From Sedimentibacter sp. (GTDB lineage: Bacteria > Bacillota > Clostridia > Tissierellales > Sedimentibacteraceae), in assembly GCA_018436705.1 (NCBI GenBank), contig JAHDLA010000018.1, forward strand, positions 124,001-188,000: 64,000 nt of DNA. Direction: 5' to 3'. Made by a program: the position numbers and the translations under genes. Shown one piece after another: positions 54,231 through 63,465 of this stretch; position 1 is the stretch's first letter; each line of letters begins with the position of its first letter. A model generated the notes under the pieces. It searched no databases, was not told where the DNA came from, and saw nothing but the letters and a program-made list of their open reading frames with translations.

Positions 54231-54648
54231 TGCCGTCCACCCCCTTTTCCTTTGCGTAAGAAGCAATATTTTGGTCATCTGCTGCAACATGGTTTATGAG
54301 CCATGCCAAGAGCTTTCCTGCAAACTGCAACATTAATTTTTCATCACACCCGCTCTTTTCATATTCTTCAGAAACACTAAGTACATAACTAACCATGCCA
54401 TCATGTATTTTTTTATGCATATCATATCCAGGGTACTCGATGCTTCTCTGGTATCCTTCTTCAGCATTGAAATGCTCTACCACATATACCTTCATAAATT
54501 CAAGTGTTTCATTAACTTTGCCAATTTTTTCATCCCAGGCTGCAGAGGACCTCACTGTTTGAATAAATACTTCTACACGCCTGAATAGCTCCTTGTGCTG
54601 CTCATCAATCAAAGGAACACCAAGTTCATATTTGTCTTTCCAAAGCAT
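54220..54648 (-). CDS. Bacteriohemerythrin
   Basis: This 142-residue four-helix diiron protein has the ligands expected for bacterial hemerythrin: IDEQHKELF (His, Glu), VEHFNAEEGYQRS (His, Glu), DMHKKIHDG (His), and LINHVAADD with the last His/Asp. It binds O2 reversibly and may buffer or sense oxygen. Together with the overlapping CheX-type gene, it suggests oxygen-linked control of a signalling phosphate, but no partner kinase is seen here. Confidence 0.9.
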   Translation of the reverse strand: MLWKDKYELGVPLIDEQHKELFRRVEVFIQTVRSSAAWDEKIGKVNETLEFMKVYVVEHFNAEEGYQRSIEYPGYDMHKKIHDGMVSYVLSVSEEYEKSGCDEKLMLQFAGKLLAWLINHVAADDQNIASYAKEKGVDGNER

Positions 54649-54720
54649 AATTTTCCTTCCCTTCTCTTAGAACTCAATATAGTATATCGGCATAATTTTC
54701 AAAAATTTAATTAATAAGAC

Positions 54721-54769
54721 AAAATCAGAATACCTTGTGTTCTTTTAAACATGCCGGTATTCTGATTTT
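54721..54769 (-). terminator. Intrinsic terminator after surE
   Basis: AAAATCAGAATACC and GGTATTCTGATTTT form a 14-bp stem around a 21-base loop. It lies just after the surE stop on the minus strand; T-rich sequence follows on both sides. Confidence 0.75.
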
Positions 54770-54798
54770 GTTTTTACCAATAAACTCTACAAGAAGAT

Positions 54799-55578
54799 CT
54801 ATTCAGCCTCAAGCATTGCAATCCTCTGCACCAAGCCTGTGCTTATTAAATGCTCCACATAATTAGAGCTTTCGTAGTTGGGAGCAATAGGCGTAACTGA
54901 CATATAGCCTTGTTTTACATAATCTATATCCGAGTCCTCCTCAACATTAGATGCATCTTTCATACAAAGCTCGAAGCTACTTGTTTCCTCATTTAATTTT
55001 TCTTCTTTAAAATAGAAAGGATATTGTCCCGGCGCAGATAGCCTTGCATAAACCTCTCCCTTGAATTCATCCGGTTTACAGGAAGGAATGTTCACATTCA
55101 GAATATAATTTCTATTCATCGAAGTTTTAATATACTTCTCTAAAAAAGCACCAAGGTACATGCGGCACACATCAAAATTATTTCCGTCCAATGAAAGAGC
55201 CAGTGACGGTATCTTGTACTGGTATCCCTCTATGGCTCCGGCTACGGTTCCTGAATATAGTACGTCACCACCGTAATTTGTACCGTTATTAATGCCGGAG
55301 AGTATAATATCTGGCTTTTCATCAAGCAAATTGTTAAGCGCTAAACGTACGCAGTCAGCAGGGGTGCTTCCAATGCTCCATGCACCTTTTACCTTAACCG
55401 GGAAATCATATTTCTTGACGATTATCGGCTCATGTATGGTTATGCCGTGAGATACAGCGCTTCTTTGTCTGTCTGGCGCCGCCACATAAACTTCTCCGAA
55501 GTCCTTCACAATATCAGCCAATACTTTTATTCCTTCTGAAAATATTCCGTCATCGTTGGTTAATAGAATTTTCATCAT
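54799..55578 (-). CDS. surE: 5'/3'-nucleotidase SurE
   Basis: This 259-residue metal-dependent nucleotidase/polyphosphatase acts on nucleoside monophosphates, in survival under stress. The catalytic metal site is LLTNDDGIFSEGI at the start and DIILSGINNGTNYGGDVLYSGTVAGA in the middle. AGAGGTG precedes two adjacent ATG codons (55578, 55575); the first is given. Confidence 0.95.
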   Translation of the reverse strand: MMKILLTNDDGIFSEGIKVLADIVKDFGEVYVAAPDRQRSAVSHGITIHEPIIVKKYDFPVKVKGAWSIGSTPADCVRLALNNLLDEKPDIILSGINNGTNYGGDVLYSGTVAGAIEGYQYKIPSLALSLDGNNFDVCRMYLGAFLEKYIKTSMNRNYILNVNIPSCKPDEFKGEVYARLSAPGQYPFYFKEEKLNEETSSFELCMKDASNVEEDSDIDYVKQGYMSVTPIAPNYESSNYVEHLISTGLVQRIAMLEAE

Positions 55579-55675
55579 AATACACCTCTGTCACATATTG
55601 TAAGTAAATGCATTATATCATGAAATACTATTATTGTAGACAAATAATTTCTAAAATTATTTTAACAGGTAAGAA

Positions 55676-56323
55676 TTACTTTTTTATTTTATGCATGATT
55701 CTTAAGCAACCATCTAAGTGTAACATCTGATGCCTTGAAAAAGGCATTAAGAACAATCCTGTATAAGTTTTTTTGCACCAATAATCAACGAGCCAAAAGG
55801 CATTTTCATCTGTAGAAACAACATTTAATTTTAATAAATCATTTTTCCTGATATCTTGAACCTTTAACCTTGACTCTTTAAAATTCATTTGATTAATTAA
55901 CTGATTTGTATTTGCATAAACATCATCTACATAATGTTTTAACTGATTAATGTCTAAGGAAAGACTAAATTGAACAAGCTGGTCTCTTTTTAGCTCATTG
56001 CCTGTAGTTTTAATAGGGCTACTTAATAAACTATCATATTTATTTTCAAAAAATATTTGTTTCTTACCTAAAATAAGAGTGTTTGATGTAATGTCTTCAA
56101 TTCTGGTTAGATGATATAAATAATATGCAATTGTTTTATCCGATTTCAGAGGCATTATGCAGTAATCTTTTTTTTCACAATTTGCAAATATATAATCATC
56201 AACTTCTTTCAATTCTTTGCGGAGCTGAAGTAAATTTGTCTTACCCTCCTCAAATTTATCTTTACTCTTTATTTGTGATTGAAAAGTTTTAAATAAACTA
56301 GAACGTTCCTGTTTTGATTTCAT
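55676..56323 (-). CDS. DinB-superfamily protein
   Basis: This 215-residue helical protein has three histidines placed as in DinB/YfiT-type four-helix bundles: YYLYHLTRIEDITSN, and SRHQMLHLDGCLRIMHKI near the C-terminus. Such proteins bind a metal and act as thiol-dependent transferases. AGGAGTG precedes the ATG. It is probably in the same transcription direction as the next two genes upstream. Confidence 0.7.
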   Translation of the reverse strand: MKSKQERSSLFKTFQSQIKSKDKFEEGKTNLLQLRKELKEVDDYIFANCEKKDYCIMPLKSDKTIAYYLYHLTRIEDITSNTLILGKKQIFFENKYDSLLSSPIKTTGNELKRDQLVQFSLSLDINQLKHYVDDVYANTNQLINQMNFKESRLKVQDIRKNDLLKLNVVSTDENAFWLVDYWCKKTYTGLFLMPFSRHQMLHLDGCLRIMHKIKK

Positions 56324-56389
56324 TTACACTCCTTTATCTCATAGGTATAAATTCTAAAAATACATATGTAGTTTTTCTTAGCAAATATG

Positions 56390-56866
56390 TTATTTAAAAA
56401 ATGATAATTCATGCTCCAAAAATGATTTAATAAACACGTTGTTCTCTTGGTTAAGTGTAGGTTGGAATGCCGCATAACGGCATTTCTTATAGCGCTCATC
56501 ATCTAAACAAAAGTCATACCCCATTACACATTTCGGATTGCAATCATTTGGATCCAGTAATCTTTTACATACAGACGCTTTTTTAATTTCCTTTTTCATT
56601 TTTTCCGGAAGAGTACTTAAAAAGCTTTCATATTCCTCTAAATGCTGTGGATATATGCGCAATTTCACGCCTGATTTCCTGCATATAAAAGTTGCTAATG
56701 TTTTTTTGCTCGAACTAAATACATAAGAAACCGTGAATCCACTTTTGGCACTTTTGACATTGCACTTGCATCCACTTTCTAAAAGAAAACTATTTACTTC
56801 AGATGCAAAATCTTTGTTCTTACTATCTACATTTTCTAGAAAATCTTCAAATGAAGCCTCTGGCAT
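56390..56866 (-). CDS. Unknown protein with cysteine-rich C-terminal half
   Basis: I do not recognise this 158-residue protein. The first half is mixed alpha/beta, and the second half carries several cysteines (CKRLLDPNDCNPKCVMGYDFC ... KKCRY), spaced as for a metal site. Start at 56866 because AAGGAGGTG lies just upstream; the longer frame to 56920 runs into the AraC-type gene end. It is 13 bases downstream of that regulator gene and may be its target. Confidence 0.6.
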   Translation of the reverse strand: MPEASFEDFLENVDSKNKDFASEVNSFLLESGCKCNVKSAKSGFTVSYVFSSSKKTLATFICRKSGVKLRIYPQHLEEYESFLSTLPEKMKKEIKKASVCKRLLDPNDCNPKCVMGYDFCLDDERYKKCRYAAFQPTLNQENNVFIKSFLEHELSFFK

Positions 56867-56879
56867 TGTTGACACCTCC

Positions 56880-57728
56880 TTATTTTTTTGTAACAGGTAT
56901 CCATACTTCATATTGAGCATTATTAGGATCAGGATTTAGATAAACTTCAATATCCGGAGCATTTGCATACTCATATCCTGAAGTAGGTAGCCATTCTGTT
57001 ATAATGCGCTGCTCTAACTCTTGAATTGATATGTTTGTTCCGCTGCCTGCAAATATTGCCCAAGTAGATGCAGGCACTATGTATTCTTCTAAAGTTTCAT
57101 CAATCTCAGAAGTGCTTGAAACTGCAATAAAATATTTCCATTCTTCACAATCATTGCAAGAACTCACTCCCAAAAGCCCCATTGGTTGATTATTCATCAT
57201 GGCAGCCAATTTAGAGATGGTACCATCCATTGCTGCTGTATGCCACATATTCGGTACAATTGCAAAATTTTTCTCAATTTCCTTATCTAGCGAGTGAGAA
57301 ACTCCCACAATTCTAAATGGTTCTTTTTCTTCAATTCGATAGTTCAATTCCTCTACTCCTTTAACAGTAATTTTGAAGCTTATAGGCGGATATGATTTCA
57401 TTGTTACACCATCCTTTTTCAGTGATGATGGAGCTATTCCATGTATGGCTTTAAATGCACGATTAAATGCCGTTGGCGAAGAATAACCATATTTAAGTGC
57501 AACATCAATAATCTTTTCATCTTTACCTCGTAAATCAACAGCAGCTAACGACATACGTCTACGCCTAATGTACTCTGAAAGGGGAACACCAGCCATATAC
57601 GAAAACATTCTTTGAAAATGATAGGTAGAACAACAAGCTATTTTTGCTGCTTGCTCATAGCTGATTTCATCTGAAATATTATCTTCGATGTAGTTTACTG
57701 CTTTGTTTAGATGATCTATCCATTCCAT
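56880..57728 (-). CDS. AraC-family regulator with GyrI-like ligand-binding domain
   Basis: This 282-residue protein has an N-terminal AraC DNA-binding part with two helix-turn-helices (YEQAAKIACCSTYHFQRMFSYM and IDVALKYGYSSPTAFNRAFK), then a GyrI-like small-molecule domain (RIEEKEPFRIVGVSHSLDK ... EVWIPVTKK). This is the layout of the Rob/SoxS-like effector-binding regulators that respond to toxic organics or drugs. AAGGAG precedes the ATG. Confidence 0.88.
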   Translation of the reverse strand: MEWIDHLNKAVNYIEDNISDEISYEQAAKIACCSTYHFQRMFSYMAGVPLSEYIRRRRMSLAAVDLRGKDEKIIDVALKYGYSSPTAFNRAFKAIHGIAPSSLKKDGVTMKSYPPISFKITVKGVEELNYRIEEKEPFRIVGVSHSLDKEIEKNFAIVPNMWHTAAMDGTISKLAAMMNNQPMGLLGVSSCNDCEEWKYFIAVSSTSEIDETLEEYIVPASTWAIFAGSGTNISIQELEQRIITEWLPTSGYEYANAPDIEVYLNPDPNNAQYEVWIPVTKK

Positions 57729-58043
57729 ATAATTTGCTCCTTGTAGTTAATATAGTAGTTTATCTTACTCTTTATTTCCTCTCTTTTAATGCATTTAAAA
57801 GAGAGCTTATTATATTAAAAGTATGAAACGTCTCTAAATTCAAAATAAATAGAATTTCAAGCACTCCTCCGAGAAAATGTCACATTATCAAAAAAACTAA
57901 AATTTGTGCAAACCCGAAAATAATCTCGGCAAATGCACAGAATAATATCGTTTTTATAATTGTATATCTTTTTCTAATATTTTACAACACCGTAACATTA
58001 ACATCACTAGACACTTTTATTATTTTTTAGCAACAAAACAGCA
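57729..58043. other. Intergenic stretch upstream of the AraC-type gene
   Basis: This is AT-rich, with a partial inverted repeat near 57910-57950 (TGTGCAAACCCGA and TCGGCAAATGCACA). It should contain the promoter of the AraC-type gene. No gene or RNA element is recognised. Confidence 0.35.
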
Positions 58044-58091
58044 CTGCCAAAAATAAAGACATCAACACTCTAATGACTTTATTCTTGGCAG
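58044..58091 (-). terminator. Long hairpin downstream of the hyp operon
   Basis: CTGCCAAAAATAAAG pairs with CTTTATTCTTGGCAG over a ~18-base loop with one mismatch. It lies 75 bases after the last stop (58167) on the minus strand, with few T residues after it, so it may be a terminator or an RNA-stabilising hairpin. Confidence 0.5.
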
Positions 58092-58166
58092 TTAACTATT
58101 ACTGTTCCTTTGTTAATATATAAATATAACTATTTTATCATTAAATATAAATTAATGTTTAAGATT

Positions 58167-58451
58167 TCACTTATAAAATAACTTTATTTTATCACCTTTA
58201 ATAAAAAGAGTAATTACCCACGCTATTAACCCGCAGATAACTACAGTAAAACCTAACAAAGTATCCTTAGAGCTCATTTCTAAAAAAGGCTCTCCTTCAG
58301 CAATGCAGAAAAATCCATCAACTAACCACATAAGTGAAGCTCCCCAGTAAATAAAGCTAAGCGTACCGACTTTGTATGGGTCCTTTGGCATTTGAATATA
58401 CCAAACAATTGTAGCAATAATTGCAGCAAAAAATGTAATCAATAGATACAT
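58167..58451 (-). CDS. Small membrane protein in hyp operon, second of pair
   Basis: This 94-residue protein has three hydrophobic segments (LLITFFAAIIATIVWYI; FIYWGASLMWLVDGFF; LGFTVVICGLIAWVITLFI) and a basic end. It is the last gene of the hydrogenase maturation cluster, 2 bases downstream of the other membrane protein. A membrane subunit or anchor for a hydrogenase is possible; family not recognised with confidence. Confidence 0.6.
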   Translation of the reverse strand: MYLLITFFAAIIATIVWYIQMPKDPYKVGTLSFIYWGASLMWLVDGFFCIAEGEPFLEMSSKDTLLGFTVVICGLIAWVITLFIKGDKIKLFYK

Positions 58452-58453
58452 TT

Positions 58454-58870
58454 TTACTCCTCCCCCAGAACACGCTTAAAAGCAGTTGTTGTTTTATATA
58501 AATGATCTGATATAATCACCATAACACTCCATATTGCAGTAACAAACAACGCCATCGAAACACCTACAGTAGCAATTTCATGAAGCATAGGTGCAATATT
58601 TTCAGGGTTGTTCATTGCAGTCAAAAATGGTGGTCTAAGAACTACTTCACCGTGCCAAATGTGCTCAATGGCCAGGAGAAAAACTCCTCCCCATAAAAGA
58701 TTTGTCAACCAATTTAATTTACGGCTCCATGATAAACCTGTTTCAGTCTTGTTGTCAGTAACCACAACATCCGATTTTAAATTAATCTTTGATATTTCTT
58801 TCTTTTTTACATTATTTTTTATAACAGTTACAATAACAGCTTCAGCTGCCGGCGCTAAGAAACATGCCAT
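58454..58870 (-). CDS. Small membrane protein in hyp operon, first of pair
   Basis: This 138-residue protein has an N-terminal hydrophobic part (FLAPAAEAVIVTVI), a charged middle and two further helices (LLWGGVFLLAIEHIWHGEV and ATVGVSMALFVTAIWSVMVII). It lies 30 bases downstream of hypE, in the same direction. The HIWHGE histidines and the following PPFL could bind heme or metal, but this is speculation. Confidence 0.6.
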   Translation of the reverse strand: MACFLAPAAEAVIVTVIKNNVKKKEISKINLKSDVVVTDNKTETGLSWSRKLNWLTNLLWGGVFLLAIEHIWHGEVVLRPPFLTAMNNPENIAPMLHEIATVGVSMALFVTAIWSVMVIISDHLYKTTTAFKRVLGEE

Positions 58871-58900
58871 AATATCCCTCCCTTTAAGATAAATTAATAG

Positions 58901-59899
58901 TCAGCAAATTCTCGATATCATTTGGTTCTCAAGCATAGTAAGTATTCGTTCTCCTCCCAGCCACGTTCTTATGCAGACCTTACTGTATAAATCATCAAAT
59001 TTTCCGATAATTTGTGAATTTTGACAATCATCTAATGTATTAATACAATTAAGTATTTTTGTACCAAAACCTTTTTCAACAACAAGTATCATTCTGCCCT
59101 CACAGGCAAAGTAAAGAGGATCTGTGCCCAGAAGTTCATGTACAGACTTAACAGCCGGTCTTATTTGTAATTTCTCCTCTTCTATTATAGCTCCAATATT
59201 ATAACTGTCAGATATTTCGCAAAGTGCATTTGCAACGCCTCCGCGTGTAGGATCCCTCATAAGCTTCACATGCTTAATATCATCGCCAAGTACAGAAATA
59301 ATCTCTGAAATAGGGTTGCAGTCACTTGTAAAATCTCCCTTTAAACCAAGTTCATACCTTTCAAGTAAAATTGCAGTCCCATGTTCGCCCACCGTTCCCG
59401 TAAGTATAATCTCATCACCAGATGTTATGTGTCTTGGGTTGAAAAATTCATGTACTTTTCCAATACCAGAGGTATTGATATAGATTCCGTCTGCCGATCC
59501 TTTTTCCACCACTTTAGTGTCACCAGTCACAATTTTGACTCCGGCTTTTTTACAAGTATTGCTCATAGACGAAGCAATCAAATCCAGTTTTTCAATTTCA
59601 AATCCTTCTTCTATGACAAAACCCACACTGAGGTACAGAGGAACCGCCCCAGCCGCTGTCAAATCATTGACTGTACCACATACGGCGAGCTTTCCGATAT
59701 CTCCTCCCGTGAAAAAAATTGGCTTCACCACAAAGCTGTCTGTGGTAAACGCAAGCCGTCCTGCCTCCATTTGAAAAATAGCAGAATCTTGATATCCTGT
59801 AAGAATTTCATTGTCAAAATACTTATAAAAAATATCCCTTATTAGATTACTTGTTAATAGACCTCCGTCACCGTGCCGAAGCATAATTCGTTGATTCAA
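58901..59899 (-). CDS. hypE: Hydrogenase expression/formation protein HypE
   Basis: HypE makes the thiocyanate on its C-terminal cysteine that becomes cyanide in the NiFe active site. This 332-residue protein has the ATP-binding MRDPTRGGVANALCEI region and the essential C-terminal Cys in ...MISRIC. It starts MLRHGDGG-type (NQRIMLRHGDGGLLTSNLI). It overlaps hypD by four bases (ATGA). Confidence 0.95.
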   Translation of the reverse strand: MNQRIMLRHGDGGLLTSNLIRDIFYKYFDNEILTGYQDSAIFQMEAGRLAFTTDSFVVKPIFFTGGDIGKLAVCGTVNDLTAAGAVPLYLSVGFVIEEGFEIEKLDLIASSMSNTCKKAGVKIVTGDTKVVEKGSADGIYINTSGIGKVHEFFNPRHITSGDEIILTGTVGEHGTAILLERYELGLKGDFTSDCNPISEIISVLGDDIKHVKLMRDPTRGGVANALCEISDSYNIGAIIEEEKLQIRPAVKSVHELLGTDPLYFACEGRMILVVEKGFGTKILNCINTLDDCQNSQIIGKFDDLYSKVCIRTWLGGERILTMLENQMISRIC

Positions 59900-60984
59900 G
59901 CTTTATTACCTCCATATCTGTAGTACGCTGCACATGCTCCTTCTGAAGAAACCATACAAGGTCCTATAGGATGCTCAGGATAACATTTACGTCCAAAGTT
60001 CACACACATATCCGGCGTTTTTTCTCCTATTAGTACTTTCCCACAATCGCATTGGTTGGTGAAAGCATTAGGATTTGATTGTATTTCAATGTTAAACTTT
60101 TTTAAAGCGTCGTATTCTTCAAATTCACTGCTTAACGTAAAAGCAGAATTTTTTATTATTCCAATACCTCTCCAATTTGCATCAGATATTTGAAACACTT
60201 CATTTATAAGATGGAGAGCTAACATATTTCCTTCATCGCGTACACATCTTTTATATGTGTTCATGAATTGAACTGGAGCTTCTCCTGTAAGCTGGCTGCA
60301 TAAAATACTTATGGACGCAATAATATCCATAGCATCAAAACCACATATGACTGCGGGCATATTATAAACAGTGGTTATGGGCAAAAAAGGAGATGTACCA
60401 GTTATGGCAGCAACATGACCTGGGCAAAGCATTGCATCAAAACTAATGCTGTCTTTTTCCAAAATAAATTTAATTACAGGCTCCATTCGCTTAAGTGACG
60501 TTAACAGAAATAAATTATTAATTTTTTGTTTCCGCGCCATTTTAATTAATGCTGCGTACAGAGGTGCTGTCGTTTCAAAACCAACCGCTGCAAATACAAT
60601 ATTTTCACCTTTTCGCCTTTGTGCGAGATTGAGCACATCTTCAGGTGAATAGACTGTTACAACATTTTTACCTAAAGTGATCTGTTCTTCCAAGTTTCCC
60701 CATGAACCACTAACTCTCAAAAGATCTCCAAATGAAGCTACAACAACATTTTCATAGTTTAATAGCTTTATTAGCGCGTCAATATAACCTGTTTCAGTCA
60801 CGCATACCGGGCAGCCTGGCCCGGAAACAAGGCGAATTCTTGGAGAAAGAATTTTTTTGATTCCAAACCTGGCAATTTGATGTGTATGCGTGCCGCAAAT
60901 TTCCATTATGCGAATATCTTTGGCAACAGTTGTGTTAATTTTTTCAACGGTTTTTCTAATTAACAATTTATCTTCTACTGTCAT
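59896..60984 (-). CDS. hypD: Hydrogenase formation protein HypD
   Basis: HypD is the iron-sulfur scaffold on which Fe(CN)2CO is assembled with HypC. This 362-residue protein has the catalytic CGTHTHQ (residues ~29-35), SGPGCPVCVT and the C-terminal 4Fe-4S region CDCGKVLIGEKTPDMC ... CYPEHPIGPCMVSSEG. It overlaps hypC and hypE by four bases each, so the three are cotranslated. Confidence 0.95.
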   Translation of the reverse strand: MTVEDKLLIRKTVEKINTTVAKDIRIMEICGTHTHQIARFGIKKILSPRIRLVSGPGCPVCVTETGYIDALIKLLNYENVVVASFGDLLRVSGSWGNLEEQITLGKNVVTVYSPEDVLNLAQRRKGENIVFAAVGFETTAPLYAALIKMARKQKINNLFLLTSLKRMEPVIKFILEKDSISFDAMLCPGHVAAITGTSPFLPITTVYNMPAVICGFDAMDIIASISILCSQLTGEAPVQFMNTYKRCVRDEGNMLALHLINEVFQISDANWRGIGIIKNSAFTLSSEFEEYDALKKFNIEIQSNPNAFTNQCDCGKVLIGEKTPDMCVNFGRKCYPEHPIGPCMVSSEGACAAYYRYGGNKA

Positions 60985-61202
60985 TGCATATCACCCAACA
61001 TTTCTTTAAGAGCATTTCTTAGGAAATTAAAGTATTCGTCGTCAATTCTATTTATAGCAAATCCTGCATGCACCATTACTTTATCCCCAACTCTTGGCTT
61101 GTCGATTAACAAAATATTTACTTCTTTTATAACCCCCATTATATCTACCTCTGCATGGGGTTCATTAATACTGATTACTTTTGCCGGAATCGCAAGGCAC
61201 AT
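60981..61202 (-). CDS. hypC: Hydrogenase maturation chaperone HypC
   Basis: HypC is a small chaperone of the iron-transfer complex. This 73-residue protein starts MCLAIPAKV, with the essential Cys2, and has GDKVMVHAGFAINRID near residues 38-53. AAGGAG precedes the ATG. It lies just after hypF, with a 38-base overlap in a different frame. Confidence 0.95.
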   Translation of the reverse strand: MCLAIPAKVISINEPHAEVDIMGVIKEVNILLIDKPRVGDKVMVHAGFAINRIDDEYFNFLRNALKEMLGDMQ

Positions 61203-63465
61203 AATTATTCTCCTTCAAAATAGCATCAGCAGCCACCGCCTGTCCGAAAGATATTCCTCCGTCATTTGATGGCGTAATCCTATTATAATAAACGTTAAAA
61301 TTCAAATTCCTAAGCTTAAATATAAGTTTTTCTAGTAAGTATGTATTTTCAAAAACTCCTCCGCTCAGCACAATATCTTTTATTGCTGTTTTTTCGTAAA
61401 TTTTGCATACACATTCAGCTGTGGCTTCAACTAAGGTGTTATGAAATTTTGATGATATAATGAACTTTGGTTCTTTATTTCTAACATCTCTTATAATATC
61501 CTTTAGAATATCTTCATATTCCAGCACAAAACCATTTTCGGTATCATTAATGGAATATTTATAAAAGTTACAAACTTCTTTATCAGCTATGCTTTCTAAT
61601 TCAATAGCTGCTTGTGCATCATAAGTTATTTGTGCTTGAAATCCGCATAGCGCCGCAACGCAGTCAAAAAATCTTCCCATGCTGGAGGATTCAAAGCATT
61701 TAATTTTATTTTTAATTGCAGAATTAACTGCATGCAAAACAAAGTGATCTATTTTGGTTAAAAATTCATGAGAACCAACGCCAATAGATAATAGGTAGGA
61801 TGCGGCACACCTCCAAGGTTCTTTTACTGCACTGTCGCCTCCTTGAAGCGTTACATATTTTAGATGACCTGCTCTTTTATATTTAGATAATGAGCCTACA
61901 AGGAATTCTCCTCCCCATACCGAACCATCTGTACCCAAGCCTGTTCCATCGTATATTACGCCAATCACATTATTCGACAATTTATTTTCAGCCATACAGC
62001 CAGCCATGTGCGCATGATGATGCTGAACTGCTATTTTTTCAACTGCTTGTTCCATTGCATATCCTGTAGAAATATAATCTGGGTTTAAATCGCAAGCATA
62101 AATATCCGGATGATAATTAAACAAACTTTTAAAATGCTCAATTTGTCTGTTAAAAGTTTTATACGTTTTATACTCTTTTAGATCCCCTATGTACTGGCTT
62201 GTTGTAGCAAAACCATTTTCAGTAATACATACAGAACATTTTTGCTCAGATCCCACTGCCAATATCTTGTTCTTTATTTCTGCAGGTATTGTTAAAGGGG
62301 CGTAACCGCGACCACATCGAACAAGTACCTCATGTTCATCTGCAACTTTTACTACTGCATCATCCACCGGTACAATTATTTCACGATTATTCACCAAAAA
62401 GTATTCTGCAACAGCACTAAGAGCACTTACAGCGACATCATCTTTGTAGCAAATGGGAACACCGCTGATATTCCCACTAGTCATAACAAGATAATCAATC
62501 TCATCGTGAAAAAGAAGAAAATGAAGAGGTGTATAAGGCAGCATAACTCCAAAACTTTTTTGATTTGGTGCAATATTTTGAGGCAAATACTCCGGTGATT
62601 TCTTGCGTAGCAATAAGATTGGTTTCTTGCTTCCTGTTAATATTTCTTTTTCTTTTTTTGATACCTCACAAATTTTGTGAATTGATTCCATATTGCGAGC
62701 CATTATTGCCAATGGTTTACGTGGCCTGTGTTTAAGTTTTCGAAGTTTTTTAACAGAGTCTGAATTTTCTGCATTGCAACATAAGTGATATCCTCCGATC
62801 CCTTTCACCGCAAGAATTTTACCTTTATAAACCAAATCTCTGGCAAGACTTATACAATCAGGCGAATCCACCTTGTTACCTCGATCATCTAGCAGCTCCA
62901 TCATTGGCCCGCAATCAGAGCAACAATTTGTTTGGGCATGAAACCGTCGGTTATCTTGGTCGCTGTATTCACTTTTGCACTGCGGACACATTTTAAACTT
63001 AGACATAGAAATGGTTTCTCTGTCATAGGGAAGGTTGTTTATAATAGAATATCTTGGCCCGCAATCTGTACAGCTTATAAAAGGATATTTAAATCGCTTG
63101 TTGCCTAATGTATTAAATTCTTTTAAACAGCTTTCACACACAGCTATATCAGCAGACAAAAAATTTGCTGTATTGTCCTCAGCCTTGCTGGTTTTAATTG
63201 AAAAATCCGCGTATCCACAAACTTGTTGTAATTTCATCTGAAAATCTGCAATTACAGCATTACTAGGATATTCATTTTTGAGTATTCGAATAAACTCTTT
63301 GATACTTCCTTCATTTCCCTCAACGTCTACTATAACTCTTGAGCCCTGGTTTTCAACCCATCCTTTGAGCTGCAGCCCTTCTGCAGTTCTATATACAAAA
63401 GGTCGAAACCCAACCCCTTGTACAATTCCTGCCAGAGTTATAACGCACCTTTTTATATTATTCAA
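61165..63465 (-). CDS. hypF: Carbamoyltransferase HypF
   Basis: This ~766-residue enzyme carbamoylates HypE from carbamoyl phosphate. Domains in order: N-terminal acylphosphatase (GIVQGVGFRPFVYR), zinc fingers with CESCLKEF, CTDCGPRYS, CPQCKSEY and CCSDCGP, YrdC-like domain (GIGGYHLCCNAEN), then the Kae1-like carbamoyl-transfer domain (QHHHAHMAGCMAEN ... VIYDGTGLG). The start is TTG 63465 because GGAGAAG lies just before it; the in-frame ATG at 63477 has no ribosome site. It overlaps the HypA-like gene slightly. Confidence 0.92.
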   Translation of the reverse strand: MNNIKRCVITLAGIVQGVGFRPFVYRTAEGLQLKGWVENQGSRVIVDVEGNEGSIKEFIRILKNEYPSNAVIADFQMKLQQVCGYADFSIKTSKAEDNTANFLSADIAVCESCLKEFNTLGNKRFKYPFISCTDCGPRYSIINNLPYDRETISMSKFKMCPQCKSEYSDQDNRRFHAQTNCCSDCGPMMELLDDRGNKVDSPDCISLARDLVYKGKILAVKGIGGYHLCCNAENSDSVKKLRKLKHRPRKPLAIMARNMESIHKICEVSKKEKEILTGSKKPILLLRKKSPEYLPQNIAPNQKSFGVMLPYTPLHFLLFHDEIDYLVMTSGNISGVPICYKDDVAVSALSAVAEYFLVNNREIIVPVDDAVVKVADEHEVLVRCGRGYAPLTIPAEIKNKILAVGSEQKCSVCITENGFATTSQYIGDLKEYKTYKTFNRQIEHFKSLFNYHPDIYACDLNPDYISTGYAMEQAVEKIAVQHHHAHMAGCMAENKLSNNVIGVIYDGTGLGTDGSVWGGEFLVGSLSKYKRAGHLKYVTLQGGDSAVKEPWRCAASYLLSIGVGSHEFLTKIDHFVLHAVNSAIKNKIKCFESSSMGRFFDCVAALCGFQAQITYDAQAAIELESIADKEVCNFYKYSINDTENGFVLEYEDILKDIIRDVRNKEPKFIISSKFHNTLVEATAECVCKIYEKTAIKDIVLSGGVFENTYLLEKLIFKLRNLNFNVYYNRITPSNDGGISFGQAVAADAILKENNYVPCDSGKSNQY

